A stretch of 64,000 bases of DNA. It comes from Shimia sp. SK013 (lineage in GTDB: Bacteria > Pseudomonadota > Alphaproteobacteria > Rhodobacterales > Rhodobacteraceae). The stretch lies in contig NZ_LAJH01000013.1 in NCBI RefSeq assembly GCF_001292625.1, positions 124,001 through 188,000 on the forward strand, written 5' to 3'. How positions within the stretch are numbered: position 1 is the stretch's first letter; each line of letters starts with the position of its first letter. Shown in pieces: positions 17,721 to 26,277 of this stretch. The notes beneath the pieces are model-generated. The model had not been told where the DNA came from. It did not search any database and worked only from the letters and a program-made list of their open reading frames with translations. Position numbers and translations under genes: made by a program.

Positions 17721-19030
17721 GACGTGGGCAAAGGCGTTTTGAGTTCCACAACCCGATGCGGATAAGGGATCTGGATGCCTTCGTCCTTGAGCGCATTCCA
17801 GATTAGAAACAGCACATCGGACAGGAATTTGTTCTTACCGTCATCAATGCCTTCGACCCAGAACTCCACCGAGAAATCCACACCGCTGTCGCCAAACCCT
17901 CGCAATTCGCAATCCGGCGGAAAGGGTTTGTCCAGCACACCGGGATGTTTGGCCACAGCCGCCTCGATGATCGCAGGCACACGGTTGATGTCGGTGTCAT
18001 AGCTGACCGAAAAGTCCGCTTCATAGCGATTGGCAGACCCGCTGTCGGAATAGTTCACCACCCGTGTGGTGATGAAGTCTTCGTTTGGCACCACGATCCA
18101 GCGCCCGTCGTAGGTTTCCAGAATGGTCGCCCGCGCAGTCATTTTGATGATCGTGCCCGCCTCGCCCCCGTCCAGTTCAACATAATCGCCGACCGTGGCT
18201 TGCCCTTCGAGCAGAAGGATCACACCCGAGATAAAGTTGGACGCAATTTTTTGCAGACCAAAGCCAAGGCCAACGCCAATCACACCGGTCAGAACCGCCA
18301 GCGACGTCAGCGATATGCCCATGATGTTCATCACCAACAGGAAGGCGACGCCAAAGATCGCGATCTCTATGGTTTTGGCCGCCAGCTCGCGCATGGCGGG
18401 GCGCATCTCATCCTGACTTTTGATAAACTGGCTGGACTGATCGTTGGACCACCGCCCCAGCCAGAAAATCGCGCCTGCCACCAGAACAAACCGTATGGCA
18501 AACAACACCGAGAACGACAGATTGCCCAGCGGCACCACTGTCGTGTCCAGATAGGCCATGACCTCATCCAGAATGCCCAGCGCATACAGACCGGCAATCG
18601 GCACAAGGATATACCGCCCCAGAACGTTCATCACCGGATCTTTGATGATTTCCTTCACCAGTATGCGAACCGCGAGGAACAGGAACACTCGTTTGCCAAA
18701 GGCAATCACCGCGCCTGAACCAAACATCGCACGGGTGGCGGTCTCTCCAACACCAATGAACGCATAGGCCAGAAGCGGCAAAAGAAGCGGCAGAAACATC
18801 GCCACAAACCGGCGCGCTCGCGCGAGATAAGTCTCCGCGTCCGCCGCCGGCGTCAGCATTCTGCTGAGCAAAGGACGCAGCTTCTTGGCCACAAACAGAG
18901 CCGCAACATAAGCCACCACCAACAGCGCGAATTGCGACCACGCGGCGGGCGACAACAGCCAGCCCTGCGCAATGTCCCAAAGCGCCGCAAGTTTCTGCAA
19001 CGTCTTGTCGACGATCACTGAACTTTCCAT
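17717..19030 (-). CDS. MscS-family mechanosensitive ion channel
   Basis: The 437-residue protein has about five to six hydrophobic segments in its N-terminal two thirds (around 30-50, 70-95, 105-130, 135-160, 165-195, 220-245), then the pore helix and MscS beta domain: VGLGFGLQKIASNFISG near 260-276, the VGDYVELDG strand near 290-298, and the WIVVPNEDFITTRVVNYS stretch around 320-340. The C-terminal alpha/beta vestibule follows. Such channels gate on membrane tension and release solutes on osmotic downshift, apt for a marine cell. It is longer than E. coli MscS (286 residues), having extra N-terminal helices. It overlaps the flavoprotein gene. Confidence 0.92.
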   Translation of the reverse strand: MESSVIVDKTLQKLAALWDIAQGWLLSPAAWSQFALLVVAYVAALFVAKKLRPLLSRMLTPAADAETYLARARRFVAMFLPLLLPLLAYAFIGVGETATRAMFGSGAVIAFGKRVFLFLAVRILVKEIIKDPVMNVLGRYILVPIAGLYALGILDEVMAYLDTTVVPLGNLSFSVLFAIRFVLVAGAIFWLGRWSNDQSSQFIKSQDEMRPAMRELAAKTIEIAIFGVAFLLVMNIMGISLTSLAVLTGVIGVGLGFGLQKIASNFISGVILLLEGQATVGDYVELDGGEAGTIIKMTARATILETYDGRWIVVPNEDFITTRVVNYSDSGSANRYEADFSVSYDTDINRVPAIIEAAVAKHPGVLDKPFPPDCELRGFGDSGVDFSVEFWVEGIDDGKNKFLSDVLFLIWNALKDEGIQIPYPHRVVELKTPLPTS

Positions 19031-19210
19031 GAGTGTCCCTCTAGCCTACCCTGACAGCCCTCTTGCCCGCTTGGCGGCTGCAACTCAATGGGGAACACCG
19101 GGGAAAGTATGACGCGTGACCTCACCGAAGCAGAGATCGTCCTGCTTTTCATAACCCGACAGTGCCCGACTTTTGCTGCCAGAACCATTCGTCCAACGGC
19201 ATCCTCCCGT

Positions 19211-19279
19211 CCCTTCGGGTTGGGCGTGGCCGGGCTGCGCCCGGTACAAATGGGGCTATGCCCCTCGCGGCTATGCCGC
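19211..19279. repeat. Array of four tight hairpins with 3-nt loops
   Basis: In order: CCC-TTC-GGG (19211-19219), CCGGGC-TGC-GCCCGG (19230-19244), GGGGC-TAT-GCCCC (19252-19264) and GCGGC-TAT-GCCGC (19267-19279). All arms are perfect and all loops are three bases. The last two share a CTATGCC core, as if one came from the other. It may act as a terminator or transcript stabiliser for the upstream crotonase gene, or be part of a REP-like element. Confidence 0.6.
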
Positions 19280-19352
19280 TCACCCCAAGGTATTTCGGGA
19301 ACAAAAAAGCCGAGAGTGCGCGCGTTGCGGTCACATTTGATCACAGCAAAAC

Positions 19353-19403
19353 TGGCGAAATTGGCACCGACGCAATACCGACGTCGTACAGACGCATTGC
19401 CGA
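19353..19403 (+). repeat. Dispersed intergenic repeat, copy 1
   Basis: The core 19361-19403 matches the reverse complement of 51031-51073 at 36 of 43 positions by hand alignment, and weaker similarity extends a few bases further left. Internally it contains a near-repeat (GACGCAATACCGA and GACGCATTGCCGA, 22 bp apart). Both copies are intergenic and on opposite strands relative to each other. Confidence 0.7.
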
Positions 19404-19460
19404 ATACTGATTCGCTGTGACTTTGCCATTGGTTAACCGTGCTCTGAAAACGTCGTCAGC

Positions 19461-20078
19461 CTACTGCCCGTCGCACAGTGCCTTGATACCCGCCGCGATC
19501 TCGGGTTTGGCCGCAAGGGTGTGTTCCGCAATAGCGCGGGCCTCAGCAAGCAACTGATCGCGGTCTACCAGCCGGTCTACCAGTCCAAACGAGAGCGCGT
19601 CGCTCGCCGTGACTTTCTGACCACCCATCAGGATCAGCTTTGCCCGCGCCGGACCAATCAGCGCTGCCATACGGGCCGGATCCGACGGCTGTGGCAGGAA
19701 CCCAAGCTTCATCACTGGATAGAAAAACTTTGCCTCAGGCACCGACAAACGGATGTCACACGCCAGCGCCATGCCCATCGCACCCCCAGCAAGTGTGCCG
19801 TTAAGCGCCGCGATCGTCAGTCCCGGCAAGCTTGCAATGGCACCTGACAGCCGCTCCCAGACCTCGCTGATGGCGAGGCCCGCCCGGGCCTCCTCCAAAT
19901 CGGCGCCGGCCGAAAAAATCTTGCCTGTTCCAGTGATTACCAACACACGGGCCGCTTGTGCACTCTCGGCAATTTCTGCCAATTCAGTCAGCATCGCAAG
20001 GGTCAGCGAGTTCGCCTTATCGGGGCGGTTGATGGTCACCACCCACAGCCCCGAAGGCTCCTTGATCAGATCGATCAT
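19461..20078 (-). CDS. Crotonase (enoyl-CoA hydratase/isomerase) fold protein lacking catalytic glutamates
   Basis: The 205-residue protein has crotonase landmarks: the INRPDKANSLT start, FSAGADLEEA near 57-66 forming the CoA-binding oxyanion hole, and LAGGAMGMALACDIRL near 96-111. Where hydratases carry Glu in the GGGCEL-type helix it has Gly/Met, and where the second Glu of the FGQPE-type motif should be it reads FFYPVM. Without both glutamates it should not hydrate enoyl-CoA; isomerase, hydrolase or decarboxylase activity remains possible. It is about 50 residues shorter than usual at the C-terminus. Its start overlaps the SDR stop by 4 bp, so the two act in one pathway, presumably on acyl-CoA or a related substrate. 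Confidence 0.85.
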   Translation of the reverse strand: MIDLIKEPSGLWVVTINRPDKANSLTLAMLTELAEIAESAQAARVLVITGTGKIFSAGADLEEARAGLAISEVWERLSGAIASLPGLTIAALNGTLAGGAMGMALACDIRLSVPEAKFFYPVMKLGFLPQPSDPARMAALIGPARAKLILMGGQKVTASDALSFGLVDRLVDRDQLLAEARAIAEHTLAAKPEIAAGIKALCDGQ

Positions 20079-20827
20079 ATGAGGCCAACCTTGCGGCGAA
20101 TGTCTTCATCGCGCAGGGAAATCTCGTCGCCCAACCAGCCATCGGCCTCAGCTGAACACATCCAAAGCAAGCACTTTGCCGGCCATTCCGGTGGCACGTG
20201 GTCTGTCCACTCCAGTTTGCTAACCGGATTAATGCCGCTTGCTTTGATCTCACGCTGCATTTGCGTGGCCACCGTGCCGGGGCTCAGGCCAATCGCACGG
20301 ATGCCTTTATCGCCTGCTTCCTTGTGCACACACTGGGTCAACATGTTGACCGCCGCCTTGGAGGCACAATAGTGGCTCCAGGCCTCAACCGGTCCATGTG
20401 CCGCGCCCGAGCTGATAGTCAAAATCGAGCCGCCGCCAGCCTTTTCCATCAATGGCATTACAGCCCGCAAACCGTGGTAAACGCCTTTGAGATTGATGTC
20501 GATCACCTGCCCCCATTCGGCTGGATCTGATTGATCCAAATGGGAAATTGGCTCCACCACACCTGCGTTGTTGATCAGGATATCCAAGCTACCAAACTTG
20601 GCCACAGCCGCAGCAACAGCGGCCTCGACTTGCGCATAATCAGCCACATCGCAGGTAACCGCCATCGCCTGAGCGCCGATGTCGGCCGCAATCGCCTCGA
20701 TCGCGTCGCCCCCGCGCGCGGTCAACACAACATTGGCGCCCGCCGCAGCAAACACCCGCGCTGCACTCTCGCCAATGCCGCGACTCGCGCCTGTGATCAT
20801 CACTGTTTTTCCGGATACATCAGACAT
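20075..20827 (-). CDS. Short-chain dehydrogenase/reductase
   Basis: ATG 20827 is preceded by AGGAGA and begins MSDVSGKTVMITGAS; a longer frame to 20935 adds no domain. The 250-residue protein is a classical SDR: TGASRGIG cofactor motif at about 12-19, NNAG near 88-91, and catalytic Ser with Tyr-x-x-x-Lys (YCASK) near 155-159. Downstream residues suggest NAD(P)(H) use, but cofactor preference cannot be decided by eye. It is a cytosolic oxidoreductase. It is co-transcribed with the crotonase-like gene (4-bp overlap), which fits a small catabolic or modification module. The divergent neighbour is the DUF2125 gene. Confidence 0.92.
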   Translation of the reverse strand: MSDVSGKTVMITGASRGIGESAARVFAAAGANVVLTARGGDAIEAIAADIGAQAMAVTCDVADYAQVEAAVAAAVAKFGSLDILINNAGVVEPISHLDQSDPAEWGQVIDINLKGVYHGLRAVMPLMEKAGGGSILTISSGAAHGPVEAWSHYCASKAAVNMLTQCVHKEAGDKGIRAIGLSPGTVATQMQREIKASGINPVSKLEWTDHVPPEWPAKCLLWMCSAEADGWLGDEISLRDEDIRRKVGLI

Positions 20828-20956
20828 ATCGTTCTCCTGCATTCTGTTGCGTCCAAGTGCTACTGTGCCAGCAAGCGATCGTCCAGCCTTTCGCCTTGAC
20901 GATCGCCCGCGTTCAGCAGACCTTTGGAAGGTCATATTTATCGAGGATCATTCACC

Positions 20957-22459
20957 ATGCGTATTTTTCCAGGCCATCGAATGCTTGCCAGCACTGCAGG
21001 ACTGGCGCTATTGTGCGGGCCAGCGCTGGCCGATGTTACGGCTCAGGACGTCTGGACCAATTGGCAAGCTTACATGAAAGAAGCCGGCTATGATCTGACC
21101 GCGTCAGAAGAAGCCGGAAGCGGCGTTCTGGTGGTCAAGGACGTCGAGATGCGCATGGCGATGCCCGAAGACGATGGCCAAACCTCCCTGACTATGCGGG
21201 AATTGTCGTTTGTGGAAAACGGTGACGGAACCGTCTCCGTCTCGGTGTCCAACAATCTACCGATCAGCTTTGCCTTTGATGATGGTGACGAAGATGTGGC
21301 CGCCACGCTTGTGATGTCTCACCAGGGGTTGACAACTGTGGCCTCCGGATCACCCGAAGAGATTGTTTACACCTACGGCGCGGTCAATATTGCCCTGACA
21401 TTGCAGGACTTGATGGTTGATGGCATGCAAGTCGACGATCTCGATGGCGAGGTCGCGGTGGCCAATTTGGCAGGCACCCAACACGTCTCAATTGGCGAGA
21501 ACTTCTTCAGCAAGGATGCGATAACCGCAGAGAAGCTGAGCATTATGGTCAAAGGCATCGATCCCGACTCCGGTGGCAATATTGACCTCACAATGGCCTT
21601 GGTTGGTCTTCAAGGACGATCCGAAGGCACCCTGCCTTTTGGCAGCTTCGCAGGAAGTCCCTCCGCGATGTTTGGTGAAGACCTAAGCCTGTTGTCCAGC
21701 TACACCATGCAAAGTGCTGCTTTGGCCGCTGCTTTTGAGGACGAAGACGGCCCCGGTCAGATCAATCTCACGACTGGTGCAGGCGCAAGCGATATCGAAA
21801 TGAACGACGAGCTGATGTCTTATAGCGGCGAGATTGCCGATATAGAGACAACTGTCATGGCGCCGGATGTGCCACTGCCAATCGATGTGTCCTTTGGCGA
21901 GTTGGGATACGATCTCAATGTGCCGCTCAAGGCGTCCGAAGAGGCGCAGGACTTTGGCCTAAGCCTTAAATTCAACGATATCAGCCTGTCCGACTTCTTG
22001 TGGAACATGTTTGATCCGGGTGCGGTGTTGCCGCGTGATGCGGCATCATTGTTGGTTGACTTGTCTGGCCGCGCCACCTTGTTTGAGGACCTTGTCTCAC
22101 TGGACGAAGACATATCGGACATTCCCGGTGAAGTGAACGCGGTGTCCATCGATGCCCTTATGCTAAGCGCTGCAGGCGCCGACATCTCCGGTACAGGAAG
22201 CTTTACCTTTGACAATTCCGACATGGTTTCCTTTGACGGTTTCCCGCGGCCCGAGGGGGCCGTTGATCTAAAAATCAACGGTATCAACGGATTGTTGGAC
22301 AGCCTGGTCACAATGGGCCTTTTGCCTGCGGAACAAGCCATGCCGGTGCGTATGATGTTGGGCATGTTTACTGTGCCACAGGGCGAAGACCAACTGACCT
22401 CGCGCATTGAAGTGAACGATCAAGGTCACGTTCTGGCCAACGGCCAGCGGCTAAAATAA
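20957..22459 (+). CDS. DUF2125 family exported protein
   Basis: Start ATG 20957 follows a CGAGGA site; the in-frame TTG-type extension to 20924 seems unused. The 500-residue protein has a Sec signal peptide (cleavage near residue 25, PALA-DV) and a long, acidic, beta-rich mature part with repeated amphipathic strands, such as the MRMAMPEDD and GTGSFTFDNSD segments. It matches the alphaproteobacterial DUF2125 family in length and style; that family has some resemblance to AsmA-like envelope proteins, but no function is known. Likely periplasmic or envelope-associated. A hairpin at 22492-22512 may end the transcript before pmbA. Confidence 0.8.
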   Translation: MRIFPGHRMLASTAGLALLCGPALADVTAQDVWTNWQAYMKEAGYDLTASEEAGSGVLVVKDVEMRMAMPEDDGQTSLTMRELSFVENGDGTVSVSVSNNLPISFAFDDGDEDVAATLVMSHQGLTTVASGSPEEIVYTYGAVNIALTLQDLMVDGMQVDDLDGEVAVANLAGTQHVSIGENFFSKDAITAEKLSIMVKGIDPDSGGNIDLTMALVGLQGRSEGTLPFGSFAGSPSAMFGEDLSLLSSYTMQSAALAAAFEDEDGPGQINLTTGAGASDIEMNDELMSYSGEIADIETTVMAPDVPLPIDVSFGELGYDLNVPLKASEEAQDFGLSLKFNDISLSDFLWNMFDPGAVLPRDAASLLVDLSGRATLFEDLVSLDEDISDIPGEVNAVSIDALMLSAAGADISGTGSFTFDNSDMVSFDGFPRPEGAVDLKINGINGLLDSLVTMGLLPAEQAMPVRMMLGMFTVPQGEDQLTSRIEVNDQGHVLANGQRLK

Positions 22460-22491
22460 GTTCACCAACTGGCAAACGCAAAACCCTATGA

Positions 22492-22518
22492 GAGGCTGCA
22501 TTTTGCAGTCTCCATTTT
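22492..22518 (+). terminator. Hairpin terminator after the DUF2125 gene
   Basis: Arms GAGGCTGCA (22492-22500) and TGCAGTCTC (22504-22512) pair over nine positions with one G-U, around a TTT loop; a short T-rich tail follows. It is weaker than the other terminators in the window. Confidence 0.55.
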
Positions 22519-22581
22519 GGTGGCGACTTGCGCTGTAAGCCCGCGCGGTCTAACTCAGTTCAAACACCCAGTGAGGACACG

Positions 22582-23928
22582 ATGGCAGACACCCCCAAAG
22601 CCCTGACCCAACAGCTTTTGGACGCAGCCCGCGCCGCAGGCGCCGATGCCAGCGACGCCATCGTTGTGTCTGGCACGTCTCTTTCCATCGAAGTGCGCGC
22701 CGGCGCGCTGGAGCAAGCAGAACGCTCCGAAGGTCTGGATCTGGGTCTGCGGGTTCTGGTCGGGAAACGGCAAGCCAACGTATCGATTTCCGACGCCCGC
22801 CCTGACGCCATCCGTGAGATGGCGGAACGTGCGGTGGCCATGGCAAAAGAGGCACCCGAGGACCCCTATGTCGGCCTCGCGGACGCCGATCAGCTTGCCA
22901 CAAACTGTGACTCTGATGCGTTGCAACTTGCAGACCCCTCTGCGGAACCGGATCCCGCCGCGCTTCAACAAGACGCCCTCGCAAGCGAAGCCGCTGCGTT
23001 GGCTGTGGACGGAGTCACACAGGTTCAATCTGCAACCGCAGGCTATTCCGCCAACGATGTCTGGCTGGCGGCCAGCAACGGATTTTCCGGCGGCTATCGC
23101 CGCACAAGCCGTGGCACCTATTGCACGGCCATCACCGGCACGGGCGACGCGATGGAACGTGACTATGATGGCGACAGTCGAGTGTTTCAAACCGACCTGC
23201 GCACGGCCGCCGAAATAGGCCAATCCGCCGGTCAACGGGCCGTCGATCGCCTGAACGCTCGTCAGCCGCAAACCGGTACATTTCCGGTTCTGTTTGATGA
23301 GCGCATCTCGAGCTCTCTGCTTGGCCACCTTCTGGCCGCCGCAAACGGCGCCACTGTGGCGCGCGGCTCCGGGTGGTTGCGCGAGAAACTTGGCGAACAG
23401 GTTTTGCCTGCGACTATATCGGTGATCGAAGAACCCCATCGGCCGCGCGTCACCGGCTCTCGCGTTTTTGACGCCGAGGGCCTACCCACACGTCGTCGCG
23501 CCATCTTCGAGAACGGCGTGCTGACAGGTTGGACGCTGGATCTCGCCAATGCCCGCAAGCTTGGCATGACATCCACTGGCAACGCTGCGCGTGGCGTGTC
23601 CGGCCCGCCCTCACCTTCCAACTTTAACGTGTCAATGTCCCAAGGCGACAAGACCCGCGCCGAGTTGTTGAAAGACATGGGCACAGGCCTTTTGGTCACC
23701 TCGATGATCGGCTCTACCATCAACCCAAATACCGGCGACTACTCTCGTGGTGCGTCCGGTTTCTGGGTCGAGAACGGCGAAATCACTTTTGCGGTCAACG
23801 AATGCACCATCGCCGGAAATCTCCACGAGATGATGCGCTCTCTGATCCCTGCAAACGATGCACGTTTGCATCTGTCGCGGCCTGTCCCTTCATTGTTGAT
23901 CGAAGGACTCACCCTTGCCGGCGCGTGA
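22582..23928 (+). CDS. pmbA: Metalloprotease subunit PmbA/TldE
   Basis: ATG 22582 follows GTGAGGA at five bases; a frame to 22528 lacks a site. The 448-residue protein matches PmbA (TldE) of the TldD/PmbA family: N-terminal domain with the EVRAGALEQAERSE strand, central LFDERISSSLLGHLL, and C-terminal blocks DLANARKLGMTSTGNAARG (seen around 325-345), PSNFNVSMSQGD and SRGASGFWVENGEI. With TldD it forms a zinc protease that degrades or matures small unfolded peptides, as in microcin B17 processing in E. coli. In this family TldD carries the metal-binding HExxxH, and PmbA is the partner subunit. The following gene overlaps it by 14 bp. Confidence 0.93.
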   Translation: MADTPKALTQQLLDAARAAGADASDAIVVSGTSLSIEVRAGALEQAERSEGLDLGLRVLVGKRQANVSISDARPDAIREMAERAVAMAKEAPEDPYVGLADADQLATNCDSDALQLADPSAEPDPAALQQDALASEAAALAVDGVTQVQSATAGYSANDVWLAASNGFSGGYRRTSRGTYCTAITGTGDAMERDYDGDSRVFQTDLRTAAEIGQSAGQRAVDRLNARQPQTGTFPVLFDERISSSLLGHLLAAANGATVARGSGWLREKLGEQVLPATISVIEEPHRPRVTGSRVFDAEGLPTRRRAIFENGVLTGWTLDLANARKLGMTSTGNAARGVSGPPSPSNFNVSMSQGDKTRAELLKDMGTGLLVTSMIGSTINPNTGDYSRGASGFWVENGEITFAVNECTIAGNLHEMMRSLIPANDARLHLSRPVPSLLIEGLTLAGA

Positions 23929-24703
23929 TCTTCAACTCCTACTAGATGCCGCACAAGAGGCCGGTCGTATCGCCATGCGCTTCACTGGACCCAAAGCCGA
24001 AACCTGGCACAAACCAGACGGCGCTGGCCCGGTAACCGAGGCCGACCTCGCTGTGAACAATATGCTGGAAGCCACGCTGCGTGGCGAGCGCCCCGACTAT
24101 GGCTGGCTCAGCGAAGAAAGCAGCGACGGACCAGAACGCCAAGACGCCGAGCGGGCTTTTATCATCGATCCTATCGACGGTACCCGCAGCTTTATTGATG
24201 GCTCCAGTACATGGGCGCATTCGCTTGCGATTGCTGAACACGGCCAGGTCACTGCCGCCGTTGTTTATCTGCCGATGCGCGACAAAATCTATGCAGCCGC
24301 ACTTGGCAGCGGCGCGACAATGAACGGTGTGCCGATCACTGCCACGGATCAAGAAAAAATGACCGATGCAAGCGTGTTGGCTGCTCGGCCCGTCATGCAT
24401 TCAGACTTTTGGCGCGACAAGGCACCGGCTTTCAACCTCGGCTACCGTCCGTCGCTGGCTTACAGGCTGGCGCTGGTGGCGCAGGGGCGATTTGACGCCA
24501 TGCTGACGTTGCGCCCGACATGGGAGTGGGACATTGCGGCCGGCGACTTGATCCTGCGCGAGGCCGGTGCAGCTGTGTCTGACCGGATGGCGCAACCACT
24601 TGTGTTCAATAAACCCGACCCGCGGTTGAACGGTGTGGTCGCCGGAGGCGCTCCGTTGCACCGTCGGATATGCGATGCACTTGCTCCCGTTGATCCTCTG
24701 TAG
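23915..24703 (+). CDS. Inositol-monophosphatase family protein, CysQ-like
   Basis: The likely start is TTG 23915, overlapping the pmbA stop by 14 bp; the next in-frame ATG would delete the first helix. The 262-residue protein carries the lithium-sensitive phosphatase motifs: Glu in WLSEES near 63-68, DPIDGTRSF at 84-92 binding metals, and the second metal motif WEWDIAAGDLIL near 205-216. This family includes inositol monophosphatase and 3'(2'),5'-bisphosphate nucleotidase (CysQ), which clears PAP left by sulfate activation and by sulfotransferases. The choice between them is uncertain. The presence of a sulfotransferase elsewhere in the window makes PAP hydrolysis attractive but does not show it. 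Confidence 0.88.
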   Translation: MPARDLQLLLDAAQEAGRIAMRFTGPKAETWHKPDGAGPVTEADLAVNNMLEATLRGERPDYGWLSEESSDGPERQDAERAFIIDPIDGTRSFIDGSSTWAHSLAIAEHGQVTAAVVYLPMRDKIYAAALGSGATMNGVPITATDQEKMTDASVLAARPVMHSDFWRDKAPAFNLGYRPSLAYRLALVAQGRFDAMLTLRPTWEWDIAAGDLILREAGAAVSDRMAQPLVFNKPDPRLNGVVAGGAPLHRRICDALAPVDPL

Positions 24704-24805
24704 CTTAGAGACCAGATTGTGGGGCACAAAACAGGTCTGCCCTTGAGGCCCGCAGCTAACACGATTAGTTTGCCCAAGAACCCAGCTTCTCAAAGGAGAT
24801 CCACG

Positions 24806-25048
24806 ATGGCGCAACGCTTGCACCTTGTTTTTGGTGGTGAACTAATCGATCCGACCAAAACAGCTTTCAAAGATGTGGACGACATCCACGTAGTTGGCAT
24901 TTTCCCTGACTACCAATCGGCTTATGACGCATGGAAAGCTGAAGCACAGCGCACCGTGGACAACGCCCATATGCGGTACTTCATCGCCCACTTGCATCGC
25001 TTGCGCAACGAAGCCACCGAAGCTTCCTCCACCGAAGAACTCGGTTAA
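24806..25048 (+). CDS. DUF4170 family small protein
   Basis: ATG 24806 has an AAAGGAGAT site six bases upstream, so the longer frame is not used. The 80-residue protein (landmarks FGGELIDP, HVVGIFPDY, YDAWKAEAQ, YFIAHLHRL) matches DUF4170, a short cytosolic alpha/beta protein of alphaproteobacteria of unknown function. It sits nine bases ahead of the WaaA-like gene and is thus part of the DUF4170-WaaA-like-lpxK unit. That arrangement suggests a role tied to lipid A or Kdo, but nothing in the sequence shows a mechanism. Confidence 0.85.
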   Translation: MAQRLHLVFGGELIDPTKTAFKDVDDIHVVGIFPDYQSAYDAWKAEAQRTVDNAHMRYFIAHLHRLRNEATEASSTEELG

Positions 25049-25056
25049 AGCCGACG

Positions 25057-26277
25057 ATGCCGCGCTCACTCGGGCTGACAGCATATCTTGCATTTGCCCG
25101 CCGCCAGCCGCGCAGGTTCAAACCGAGTACAACTGAACGTCCCAAAGGGGAGCTTATCTGGCTTCACTGCTCAGATCCGGCTCGTGTCCGCAGCCTTGCT
25201 CAACTGGGTTTGCGGTTGGCCCATTTGCGGGATGACACACAAAAAGTCCTAATCACTACGGCAGGCGATGCTTTGCCAGCGCATAGCCTGCCGGCAGGTG
25301 CAATCTGGCAAAAGTGCCCCGGCGAGAACCCGGAAGACATCCGGGATTTTCTTGAATACTGGCAGCCGGAATTGTTAATTTGGCTTGGTAAATGGCTTCG
25401 ACCGGCCCTCATTGTTGCAAGCTCTGAACGCATGCCCGCGATGCTTTTGGAACCCGGATCTCCGATGCTTGAAAACAAACGCTGGCGGGTCGGCCCCGAA
25501 CCAATCCGGGCCACACTCGCGCGTTTCTCTATCATTCTTGCAAACACGCCGGCGGGCGAGTCCCGCCTCCGATCAATGTTGCCGGAGAACGTACAGGTGC
25601 GAGCCAGCGGAGAACTGACCGAAGAGGCCCCAGCTTTGAGTTGCGTAGTCAGCGATCTCGAAGATCTGCGCGAAACTTTGGCCGGAAGGCCTGTTTGGTT
25701 GGCGGCTCGGGTGCAACCCGAAGAGATGCCTGCGGTCTTGACCGCTTACAGAGCCGCGTTGCGTCTTTCACATCGCCTGCTTCTGGTGGTGGTGCCTGAC
25801 TCTCCGACGCAAGTCGCGGCAATTGACCGCCAGATCACCGACCAAGAATGGCGCGTGGCTTATTGGGATGATGGTGTATTCCCGCAACGGGATACACAGG
25901 TTGTGCTCGCGGAATCGGCGCATGAACTGGGGCTTTGGTACCGCATTGCACCTGTTAGTTTTGTGGGATCATCACTGGTTTCCGGTCACGGCGGTCGCGA
26001 TCCCTTGGAACCCGCCGCGCTCGGTTCTGCGGTGCTTTATGGGCCCTCGGTGCGCAACCATCTGGACAGTTACACACGCCTTGCCAATGCGGGCGCAGCG
26101 CGCATTGTGCGGGACGCCGACAGCCTTGCCACGGCCCTTATTCAACTAGCCGCGCCTGATCAACTGGCGACTATGGCACATGCGGGCTGGCAGGAAATTT
26201 CTCAAACTGCAGAGGTCACCGATACCATCGTCGCCCACGCCCAGAGATTATTAGACGAACAGGAGGCCGCGCCTTGA
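25057..26277 (+). CDS. WaaA (Kdo transferase)-like protein with degenerate catalytic motifs
   Basis: The C-terminal half is clearly WaaA-like: PVSFVGSSLVSGHGGRDPLEPAALG (seen around 308-332) and VLYGPSVRNH match the donor-binding motif of Kdo transferases. The N-terminal half is not canonical. The segment LIWLHCSDPARV (33-44) aligns with the strand that normally ends in SxGE, whose Glu is the catalytic base; here no Glu is present. The usual ETELWPN block is replaced by LIWLGKWLRP (around 107-116). It is also shorter at the start, with no N-terminal membrane anchor. Sitting directly before lpxK it still points to lipid A/Kdo work, but activity as a Kdo transferase is doubtful. Confidence 0.8.
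   Translation: MPRSLGLTAYLAFARRQPRRFKPSTTERPKGELIWLHCSDPARVRSLAQLGLRLAHLRDDTQKVLITTAGDALPAHSLPAGAIWQKCPGENPEDIRDFLEYWQPELLIWLGKWLRPALIVASSERMPAMLLEPGSPMLENKRWRVGPEPIRATLARFSIILANTPAGESRLRSMLPENVQVRASGELTEEAPALSCVVSDLEDLRETLAGRPVWLAARVQPEEMPAVLTAYRAALRLSHRLLLVVVPDSPTQVAAIDRQITDQEWRVAYWDDGVFPQRDTQVVLAESAHELGLWYRIAPVSFVGSSLVSGHGGRDPLEPAALGSAVLYGPSVRNHLDSYTRLANAGAARIVRDADSLATALIQLAAPDQLATMAHAGWQEISQTAEVTDTIVAHAQRLLDEQEAAP

Larger units (their letters stand above)
19031..19460. other. 430-bp intergenic stretch with hairpin array and repeat, no gene seen
   Basis: No credible coding region was found; short open frames here lack ribosome-binding sites and family features. The left part should contain the mscS promoter. 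The middle has four short hairpins in a row (19211-19279), and the right end carries a copy of a dispersed repeat (19353-19403). Both are listed separately. Confidence 0.6.
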
